From positions 6,820,001 to 6,884,000 of the forward strand of contig NZ_CP074371.1 of NCBI RefSeq assembly GCF_018362975.1: 64,000 nt of DNA. The letters run 5' to 3'. The notes beneath the pieces are model-generated. The model ran no database searches and was not told where the DNA came from. It saw only the letters and a program-made list of their open reading frames with translations. The position numbers were made by a program, and so were the translations under genes. Origin of the DNA: Nocardia tengchongensis. GTDB taxonomy: Bacteria; Actinomycetota; Actinomycetes; Mycobacteriales; Mycobacteriaceae. This document shows, piece by piece, positions 7,171 to 13,517 of this stretch (within the stretch, counting starts at the first letter, position 1; every line of letters starts with the position of its first letter).

Positions 7171-7953
7171 TCAGAACGGGACCTGGGTGCCGAACGGGGC
7201 GGGGGTGGTTCCTCGTCCCGAGACGGCGCGGCAGAACTCGATGGCATCGAGTTCGAAGGCTTCGCCGTCGCCGTCCGGGGTGGCCCAGGTGCCGCCGGCG
7301 GGGCCGGTGAGGGTGAGGCGGTACGGCTTGCCGTGGCGGGCAGCCCATTCGCGGACCACGTCGTCGACGATGCGGCCGTCGTGGTCGGCGGTCAGGGCCA
7401 GGGGGCGGCCGGTGGCGCGACTCAGGTCGATCCGGTGCATCCAGGGGTCGCGGGTGAGGATGACGTCGATGAGGAAGCCGAGGGCCCACGTCTCGGCGAC
7501 GCCGTTGATGACTGGCTGATCGCCCATTGGGCGGCGGCGCAGGAATCCGGGCGTGCGGCGACGGCCCTTGGCGGCCTTCGGGCCGATAGCGGCGACCTTG
7601 GCGACCAGTTCGGCCGGTGTGTACCTGCTGAATTCGCGGACCTGCAGGGCGGTGAGCGCGTCGACCATCTCGGCCTCCCCGCCGGGCCGCGTGGCCGCGA
7701 TGCGCATCTGGCGGCGGCTCTCGAACGGTGAGGCGGCCATGGCGGCCATGCCCACCACATGCGAGACCAATTGGTGCACTGTCCATTCAGTGCATTCGGT
7801 GGGTCGATCCCAGTCGCCCGGAGCGAGGGCGGCGATGGCGTCGGCGACGCGGGCGTATTCGTCCGCCGCCAGCCGCATGGCGTCCGGGCGGGCGATGCCG
7901 GGCTGCAGCGGCGACCGGACGGCGCCGCGCACTGTGGTCTGGTTGTCACGCAT
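7171..7953 (-). CDS. Maleylpyruvate isomerase-family (mycothiol/DinB-like) protein
   Basis: A 260-residue protein with the DinB-like four-helix domain of the mycothiol-dependent maleylpyruvate isomerase superfamily: LAPGDWDRPTECTEWTVHQLVSHVVGM (about residues 45–71) holds the conserved Trp and metal-ligand His, and WMHRIDLSRATGRPL the second conserved His-Arg helix. Members act on mycothiol conjugates or are unassigned; the substrate here is unknown. Start ATG 7953 follows AGGGGAAGCC and lies 8 bp after the stop of the upstream TetR gene, so the two form an operon. A C-terminal sterol-carrier-like domain (about 180–260) follows the helical part. Confidence 0.75.
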   Translation of the reverse strand: MRDNQTTVRGAVRSPLQPGIARPDAMRLAADEYARVADAIAALAPGDWDRPTECTEWTVHQLVSHVVGMAAMAASPFESRRQMRIAATRPGGEAEMVDALTALQVREFSRYTPAELVAKVAAIGPKAAKGRRRTPGFLRRRPMGDQPVINGVAETWALGFLIDVILTRDPWMHRIDLSRATGRPLALTADHDGRIVDDVVREWAARHGKPYRLTLTGPAGGTWATPDGDGEAFELDAIEFCRAVSGRGTTPAPFGTQVPF

Positions 7954-7961
7954 GGCTTCCC

Positions 7962-8591
7962 CTAATGCGGTTCGGGCCCCGATACTGCGGAGTCCGGCGA
8001 CAGGCCCACGCCGTCGGCCCACATCTCCACGGCCCGATCCAGCAGGCGGCGGCGAGTGTCGCCGCCGGGATCATTGGCCAGCTGCTGATCCACCAGGCCG
8101 GCGATCATGGCGAAGAGGATCTCGACATCGTCGCGGTCGGTCACCCCGGCCGCACCCAGCAGATCGACCGCCGACCGCACCGTCCGCACCGAGGGCGCGA
8201 ACGCCTCCTCCGACGGAGTGAAGCCGGGAATCGTGCGCTGATTCATCAACTGGTAGCGCGCCAGATCCGCCACCGAGAACTCGAAGAAGGTGCGCGTCAT
8301 GGCCCGCAACCGGGCCCGCGGCGTGTCCGACAGCGCCTGCTGCTGCGCCTGCGCGGCGACCTGCTCGCACTCCTCCCAGGCCGCGCCGAACATGGCGTCG
8401 TAGATCGCGTTCTTGGACGCGAAGTGCGTGTACAGCGAGGGCGCTCGCATCCCGACCCGATCGGCCACCTCCCGCAGCGTGAGCTGGGCCAAGCCGTGCT
8501 CGCGGGCCACCGCCCACGCGACATCGAGAATCTCCCGCCGAGTTGCCTCACGGCGTTCGGCTTTCCTATCGCGCGTAGTTTCGCCTAACAC
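7962..8591 (-). CDS. TetR/AcrR-family transcriptional regulator
   Basis: A 209-residue TetR regulator: DNA-binding domain at about residues 12–58 (TRREILDVAWAVAREHGLAQLTLREVADRVGMRAPSLYTHF in register, with the standard YTHF end of the recognition helix), then a helical ligand domain. GTG 8591 is the chosen start: upstream codons in this frame run through the tandem-repeat array and have no family similarity. The start lies inside the dyad CCTAAC-ACA-GTTAGG, a likely autoregulatory operator. It probably controls itself and the DinB-like gene 8 bp downstream. Confidence 0.8.
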   Translation of the reverse strand: MLGETTRDRKAERREATRREILDVAWAVAREHGLAQLTLREVADRVGMRAPSLYTHFASKNAIYDAMFGAAWEECEQVAAQAQQQALSDTPRARLRAMTRTFFEFSVADLARYQLMNQRTIPGFTPSEEAFAPSVRTVRSAVDLLGAAGVTDRDDVEILFAMIAGLVDQQLANDPGGDTRRRLLDRAVEMWADGVGLSPDSAVSGPEPH

Positions 8592-8598
8592 AGTTAGG
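8584..8598. promoter_or_regulatory. 15-bp dyad over the TetR start codon
   Basis: CCTAAC-ACA-GTTAGG, perfect 6-bp arms. It contains the proposed GTG start of the TetR gene, so repressor binding would occlude transcription or leaderless translation start. TetR regulators bind such short dyads; the assignment is inferred from position. Confidence 0.5.
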
Positions 8599-8658
8599 AG
8601 TGTGATCTGTGTCACGTGAAAAGTCAAGGGAACGGGATCGGCCGACCAACCCGGGGTG

Positions 8659-8830
8659 CGAGCCGATCGACGGCGGTTCAGGTGCCGCCGGCAGCGGCGA
8701 ACCGATCCCCAGCGAATCGAGCACCGCCCGCGACCTGCGAACCGATCCCCGCGATTCCAGTACGCCAGCAACCCGCGAACCGATCCCCCCGCGATTCCAG
8801 TACCCCGGCAGCCACGAACCGATCCGCGGC
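8659..8830. repeat. Imperfect tandem array, period about 39 bp, five units
   Basis: The core CGAACCGATCC begins at 8698, 8738, 8776 and 8815, with a variant CGAGCCGATC at 8659, giving spacings of 39, 40, 38 and 39 bp. Between cores, GCGATTCCAGTAC and CCGGCAGC recur. The indels between units change frame, so the array is not a coding repeat. It sits between the TetR promoter region and the LysR 3' end and resembles mycobacterial MIRU/VNTR-type minisatellites. Confidence 0.7.
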
Positions 8831-8836
8831 TGACGA

Positions 8837-9754
8837 TCACTCTCCCGGTGGGAAAGCCGATCGGTCCGAGGTCAGGCGCAGGCCGCCGGCGAGGGCGTCG
8901 GCCATGGTGTGCAGCAGGGGGTTTCGGGTGACGGTGCGCCAGGCCGCGGCGTAGGTGATGACCAGGGGGCGCGGGCGAAGGGGACGCCACACCAGGCCCG
9001 GCACCGAGGCCGTGCGGGCGGAACCGACGCCGATGGCCTCGGGGCGCAGGGGCAGAAATTGGAGCATCTGGGCGTGGCTCATGGCGCTGTCGCTCAGGAC
9101 CACCGATGCGCCGCGTTCGCGGAGCTGCGCGAGCACCGAGTCGTGCACCTCCGGGGCGGCGTCACGGGCGAACATGATGAGTTCCTGGTCGCCGATGCGC
9201 CCCGGCTCCACCGAAACCGCTGCGGCCAGCGGGTTCTGGCGCGACATCACGATGCCGAGCTCCTCGTCGGCGATCGGGGTGCAGGTGAGGTGGTCGGCCA
9301 GGCGGACCGGCAGTCGCAGGACCGCCAGATCCACGTCGTCCCGGTCGAGCAGCCGCGCCTGATCGCCACTGGTGCCGGTGGTCAGCGTGACCCGCACACC
9401 CGGCTGCCGCGCCTTCACCAGCGCCTCGATCCGGCCGGGCAGCCAGGCGGGAGCGCCGTTCACGATGCCGAGCCGGAACACCGCGTTACCCGGCTGGGCG
9501 ACCGCCCGCGTCTCCCGCAGCGCGATCTCGGCGGACTCCAACACATTTCGCGCCGTCTTCAACAGCACCTCGCCCGCCGCGGTCAACTCCACCCCGTGGT
9601 TGCCGCGGATCAACAGCGGCCCACCCACCTCGCGCTCGATGGCACGGATCTGCTGGCTCAGCGTCGGAGTGGAGATGAACAACCGCTCCGCCGCCCGCCG
9701 AAAATGCAGCTCTTCGGCCACCGCCACGAAATACCGCAATTGCCGCAACTCCAC
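8837..9754 (-). CDS. LysR-family transcriptional regulator
   Basis: A 305-residue LysR regulator. The N-terminal helix-turn-helix reads VELRQLRYFVAVAEELHFRR then AAERLFISTPTLSQQIRAIE (about residues 1–60); the co-inducer domain follows (VFRLGIVNGAPAWLPGRIEAL …). GTG 9754 is used because LysR proteins begin at the ELRQLRYFV segment; the in-frame ATG at 9811 adds residues with no similarity. No divergent target gene is adjacent: upstream is a noncoding 168 bp and then a SnoaL-like gene on the same strand, so the regulon is not evident. Confidence 0.85.
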   Translation of the reverse strand: MELRQLRYFVAVAEELHFRRAAERLFISTPTLSQQIRAIEREVGGPLLIRGNHGVELTAAGEVLLKTARNVLESAEIALRETRAVAQPGNAVFRLGIVNGAPAWLPGRIEALVKARQPGVRVTLTTGTSGDQARLLDRDDVDLAVLRLPVRLADHLTCTPIADEELGIVMSRQNPLAAAVSVEPGRIGDQELIMFARDAAPEVHDSVLAQLRERGASVVLSDSAMSHAQMLQFLPLRPEAIGVGSARTASVPGLVWRPLRPRPLVITYAAAWRTVTRNPLLHTMADALAGGLRLTSDRSAFPPGE

Positions 9755-9922
9755 CCCTGAACTGTAGGCGGCGAAAGCGTCGCGGGGACAACCTGATAGC
9801 CGGGCCGTCAACGGACCCCTGGCCGCCGGACGACCGATGTCGAAACGGGACTACACGTTCACCCGGGTCCCGTGGGGCACGCTCCACCCCAGGGCGAGCG
9901 GCATCTCGACCGCCGGAACGAC

Positions 9923-10318
9923 CTAGGCCCAGCCCGGATGCGAGGCGGGCTGGGTGACGGTGGCCCAGCGCTCGGCGATCCGGCGACCCTGGAAACGCCA
10001 CAGCACGAAACCCTGGAACGTCATCGGCTGCCCCGTCGCGCGGTCTGTCCAGCGCCAGATGTTGCGGCACATGACCTTGTCGCCCTCGGCGAGCATCTCC
10101 ACCACCGTGACATGCAGTCCCGGCAGCGCCTCGTACAGGCCGAGCATCATCTTCTCGTCACCGATCAGGTCGGTGGGTTCACCGCCGGGCCCGTCGTGGT
10201 CGAGGAAGTCGGGGGTCATATTGCGGTGGATGACAGCGGCATTGCGCCGGTTCACGAACTCCTCGAAATGGTCCGCGACGAACTGCTTCATGGAATCGAG
10301 GGAGAGGTCGGTGGGCAT
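9923..10318 (-). CDS. SnoaL-like / NTF2-fold protein
   Basis: A 131-residue SnoaL-like protein: NRRNAAVIHRNMTPDFLDHDGP, LYEALPGLHVTVVEMLAEGDKVMCRNIWRWTD and the closing FVLWRFQGRRIAERWATVTQ are typical of the polyketide-cyclase-like NTF2 family. Start ATG 10318 follows AGAGGAGTCGATC. Such proteins are small ligand-binding or isomerase/cyclase enzymes; no substrate can be inferred from the neighbours. Confidence 0.75.
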   Translation of the reverse strand: MPTDLSLDSMKQFVADHFEEFVNRRNAAVIHRNMTPDFLDHDGPGGEPTDLIGDEKMMLGLYEALPGLHVTVVEMLAEGDKVMCRNIWRWTDRATGQPMTFQGFVLWRFQGRRIAERWATVTQPASHPGWA

Positions 10319-10356
10319 GATCGACTCCTCTGCACGGTCGGACGACCATTCCATGG

Positions 10357-10396
10357 TGCCGCCCGATCGCTCACGCTGGTAAGCGATTGGGCGGCA
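10357..10396 (-). terminator. Hairpin downstream of truB
   Basis: TGCCGCCCGATCGCT, a 10-nt loop, then AGCGATTGGGCGGCA: 15 pairs including one G·U, 22 bp past the truB stop. There is no clear U-tract, as is common in actinobacteria. Confidence 0.6.
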
Positions 10397-10418
10397 ACAG
10401 TTCAGAGGATGGGCAGTG

Positions 10419-11528
10419 TCAGAGGTTGGCCGGTCGGACGACCATGACGGACGAGGCGCGTTTGCCGGACTCCTGGAGCAGGGCGATGGCGTGACCGGTG
10501 GGGTCCAGGGCCGCGTAAACGCCGGGGAGACCGACCGGTTCGAGCCAGCGGCCGTTCCGGAGATCGTTCGCCTGCGTCTCGGTGATGTCGCGGACCGCGA
10601 AGGCGGTGCGGACTGCCGCGTCGATGTCCAGGTTGAGGACCGGTTCACCGGCCTCGGCCGCCGCTTCCACCTGGTCCAGGGTGCGGGCGTGATCGAGGGT
10701 GAAGGGGCCGACCGCGGTTCGGCGCAGGGCGGTGAGATGGCCTCCGACGCCGAGCTTTTCGCCGAGGTCACGGGCGAGGGCGCGGATGTAGGTGCCCGAC
10801 GAGCAATCCACCGCCACGTCGAGGTCGACGAAATGGGTATCGCCGGTGTCGATGTCGCGGCGGGCCAGGATGTCGAAGCGGCTGACCGTCACCGGGCGAG
10901 CGGCCAGCTCCACCTCCTCACCGGCGCGGGCGCGGGCGTAGGCGCGCTCACCGTTGACCTTGATGGCGCTGACGGTGGCGGGGACCTGCTGGATGTCGCC
11001 GGTCAATTCGGCCACGCGCGCGGCGACATCGGCATCGGTGAGGTGGCCTGCCGCGGTGGTCGCGGTGACCTCGCCCTCGGCGTCATCGGTGATGGTGGAC
11101 TGACCCAAACGGATGGTGGCGGTGTACGACTTGGTGGTCAGGATGAGCTGACCCAGCAGTTTGGTGGCGCGCTCCACGCCCAGCACCAGCACGCCGGTCG
11201 CCATCGGGTCGAGGGTGCCGGCGTGGCCGACCTTCTTGGTGCGCAACAGCCTTCGGCTCTTGGCGACCACGTCGTGACTGGTCCAGCCGCCCTCCTTGTC
11301 GACGATCAGCAGACCGCCGAAGGCATCGACCAGCGGCGGCAGCTTCTCCCGCTTCGGGCCGGGCTGACCACGGCGCTTCCCGCCGCCGCGCGCCGCTGTT
11401 CCCGCCGCCTCGGAACCCGCTGCCCCAGAGCCGGGCCCGCCCGCTACCGCGCCGGATGCCGCCTTCGAGCCGGATTCCGCTGTCCCGGTACCGGATTCCA
11501 GGTCCACCGCCGTCGATTCCTGACCCAT
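10419..11528 (-). CDS. truB: tRNA pseudouridine(55) synthase TruB
   Basis: Converts U55 of the tRNA T-loop to pseudouridine. The catalytic motif GHAGTLDPMATGVLVLGVERATK is present with Asp at about residue 107, followed by KVNGERAYARARAGEEVELAARPVTV and the SGTYIRALARDLGEKLG segment. The protein is 369 residues because of a ~60-residue Ala/Gly/Ser/Thr-rich N-terminal extension that TruB normally lacks; the core begins at LLIVDKEGGWTSHDVV. The ATG at 11528 overlaps the pptT stop by one base. Order truB–pptT–pptH equals M. tuberculosis Rv2793c–Rv2795c. Confidence 0.93.
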   Translation of the reverse strand: MGQESTAVDLESGTGTAESGSKAASGAVAGGPGSGAAGSEAAGTAARGGGKRRGQPGPKREKLPPLVDAFGGLLIVDKEGGWTSHDVVAKSRRLLRTKKVGHAGTLDPMATGVLVLGVERATKLLGQLILTTKSYTATIRLGQSTITDDAEGEVTATTAAGHLTDADVAARVAELTGDIQQVPATVSAIKVNGERAYARARAGEEVELAARPVTVSRFDILARRDIDTGDTHFVDLDVAVDCSSGTYIRALARDLGEKLGVGGHLTALRRTAVGPFTLDHARTLDQVEAAAEAGEPVLNLDIDAAVRTAFAVRDITETQANDLRNGRWLEPVGLPGVYAALDPTGHAIALLQESGKRASSVMVVRPANL

Positions 11529-12265
11529 CAGGCCTCCACGATCGCGGTGAGAATGAGACCGTCGCTGATCACCCAGCGGCCGTCGAACGAGGTCAACGGG
11601 GTGCCGCCGTCGGTGACGGGGCCCGGGATCAGCAGGTCGGAGTGGAAGGTGCCCGCGCCGCCGGCGGCGGACTCCTCGTCCACGGTGAAAGTGATGTGCG
11701 CGTCCTCGAAGCCGAGCCACAGGCCGGTCAGGGGGAACCACGCCTTGTAGGTGGCCTCCTTGGCGCAGAACAGAAGTCGATCCAGGCGCAGGCCGGTGCC
11801 GGGGAGCACGGCGGAGAGCCACTCGCGTTCGGGCTCGAGGCTCACCGAACCCAGGACGCCGTCGGGGAGCTGACCGTGCGGTTCGGCATCGATGCCGATC
11901 GAGCGGAAACGCAGTTTGTGGCCCAATGCCGCGGCGCGGTAGCCGTCGCAGTGGGTGAGGCTGCCGACGATGCCGCGCGGGAACACCGGCTCGCCGGTGC
12001 CCCCCTTGCCGATCGCGACCGCGGGCTCGCCGAGCTGGGTCAGCGCCTGCCGGGCGCAGTGGCGGGCGCCGATGAAGTCACGCCGCCGCTTCTCCACGGC
12101 ACGGGCGATCAGATGCTCCTCGCCGGGATGCGGTTTCAGATCCTCCGGGTAGGCCGTCAGCTCCGCCGCCGCGACCCCGTTCGGGAGAATTCTGCCGAGA
12201 ATGCGCGCCGACTCCGTCGCCGCGACTGCCCGCTCCTCGATGACCCGCCTCCTGATCGCTTCCAC
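11528..12265 (-). CDS. pptT: 4'-phosphopantetheinyl transferase (PptT-type)
   Basis: Transfers the phosphopantetheine arm of CoA to carrier proteins of fatty-acid, mycolate and siderophore synthesis. Sfp-type motifs are clear: GSLTHCDGYRAAALG, SIGIDAEPHGQLPDGVL with the Mg-binding Asp/Glu, and LLFCAKEATYKAWFPLTG with the second Glu and Lys. The pattern is very close to M. tuberculosis PptT (Rv2794c). The start is uncertain: GTG 12265 gives 245 residues; a fully open frame reaches 12322; AGGAGG lies just after 12265, hinting at a still later non-canonical start. truB follows with a one-base overlap. Confidence 0.9.
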   Translation of the reverse strand: MEAIRRRVIEERAVAATESARILGRILPNGVAAAELTAYPEDLKPHPGEEHLIARAVEKRRRDFIGARHCARQALTQLGEPAVAIGKGGTGEPVFPRGIVGSLTHCDGYRAAALGHKLRFRSIGIDAEPHGQLPDGVLGSVSLEPEREWLSAVLPGTGLRLDRLLFCAKEATYKAWFPLTGLWLGFEDAHITFTVDEESAAGGAGTFHSDLLIPGPVTDGGTPLTSFDGRWVISDGLILTAIVEA

Positions 12266-12455
12266 CAACTGCCGAATCGAGCCTACCGGGCAGCCGGGGC
12301 GCGGACCTCCCCGCGCGGGCAATGTCCGCCCGCCGGGAACCGCGCGACAGCCGGGCGGTCGGCTCGCGACCGGTCCGCCTGGCGGAACCTACGCCGCGCC
12401 GGATCGACCACCGGGCCGGCAGCCGAAGCTGCCGCCCACAGCCTGCGGGGTCGCC

Positions 12456-13412
12456 TCAGACCAGGCCGCGGCGGCGTTCGGCCTGCTCCTTCATCTTCAG
12501 GGCGGCGGCCTGCATCTCCGGGGTGATCTTGAAGTGGCCGCCCCACTCGTTGAGGGTGTCGCCGTAGTCGGGGACCGGCAGGATCTGGCGTAGCAGCTTG
12601 TCGGGGAGGCCGCGGCGCTGCCATTCGCGGGGGTAGCCGAGGGAGACCTCTTCGAAGCGGACGCCGTCGTACCAGGTGGTGCGGGGGATGTGGAGGTGGC
12701 CGTAGACGGCGCAGACCACGTTGTAGCTGGTGTGCCAGTCGGCGGTGAGGTCGGTGCCGCACCACAGGGCGAACTCCGGGTACCACATCATGTCGACCGG
12801 CTTGCGTAGCAGCGGGAAGTGGTTGATCAGGACCAGCGGGGTCTCGGCGGGCAGGGCGTCAAGGCGGCGCTGGGTGTACTTGACGCGGGCATGACACCAG
12901 GCGTCGCGGGTCAGGTACGGCTCGGCGGAGAGCAGGAACTCGTCGGTGGCCACCACATTGCGTTCGCGCGCGATGGCCAGGCCCTCGGCCTTGGTCCTCG
13001 CGCCCTCGGGCAGCCAGGAGTAGTCGTAGAGCATGAACAGCGGGGCCAAGGTGACCGCGCCGCCGAACTCCTCCGCGCCCGCGCCCTGCCACACCGGGAA
13101 CGGGTCCTCGGGGGTGACGACATCCAGGTCGCGGCACAGCGACACCAGGTAGTCGTAGCGCGCCGCGCCGTGCATCTGCACGGGATCCTTTGCCGTGGTC
13201 CACAATTCGTGATTACCGGGCACCCAGATGACCTTGGCGAAGCGGCCGCGCAGGGTCTGCAGGGCCCAGCGGATGTCATCGGTCTTCTCGCCGACGTCAC
13301 CGGCCAGGATCAGCCAGTCCTCGGGGGAATCCGCGTGGATCGCCTCGACCACCGGCTTGTTGCCCTGATGACCGACATGGATGTCGCTCACCGCCATCAA
13401 CTTCGGAGTCAC
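12456..13412 (-). CDS. pptH: Metallophosphoesterase, PptH (Rv2795c)-like
   Basis: A 318-residue calcineurin-type phosphoesterase. Metal-binding motifs in order: DIHVGH (about residues 8–13), LAGDVGE, PGNHELW, LINHFPL and YGHLHIPRTTWYDGV. The M. tuberculosis orthologue Rv2795c (PptH) removes phosphopantetheine from carrier proteins and so opposes PptT; the conserved truB–pptT–pptH order supports the same role here. GTG 13412 (VTPKLMAVSDIHVGH) is chosen; the upstream in-frame ATG adds a Trp/Arg-rich segment without similarity. About 190 bp separate it from pptT. Confidence 0.85.
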   Translation of the reverse strand: MTPKLMAVSDIHVGHQGNKPVVEAIHADSPEDWLILAGDVGEKTDDIRWALQTLRGRFAKVIWVPGNHELWTTAKDPVQMHGAARYDYLVSLCRDLDVVTPEDPFPVWQGAGAEEFGGAVTLAPLFMLYDYSWLPEGARTKAEGLAIARERNVVATDEFLLSAEPYLTRDAWCHARVKYTQRRLDALPAETPLVLINHFPLLRKPVDMMWYPEFALWCGTDLTADWHTSYNVVCAVYGHLHIPRTTWYDGVRFEEVSLGYPREWQRRGLPDKLLRQILPVPDYGDTLNEWGGHFKITPEMQAAALKMKEQAERRRGLV

Positions 13413-13517
13413 CCGGTTCCGCCTCTCTGTCCACGACCGTCCTGGCAGCAACCATCCCGGCCTCCACCAGATTCCCATGCGAGGCCCGGCCCTACCCATG
13501 CGGGGGACGAGCCGCCC

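Noticed and set aside
8659..8830. Possible CRISPR array
   Set aside because: Units are about 39 bp head to tail with no unique 30–40 bp spacers between repeats, and there are no cas genes nearby.
10419..11822. Longer TruB starting at 11822
   Set aside because: The added 98 residues are Arg/His/Pro-rich and lie antisense-in-frame over pptT; ATG 11528 overlaps the pptT stop as expected for an operon.
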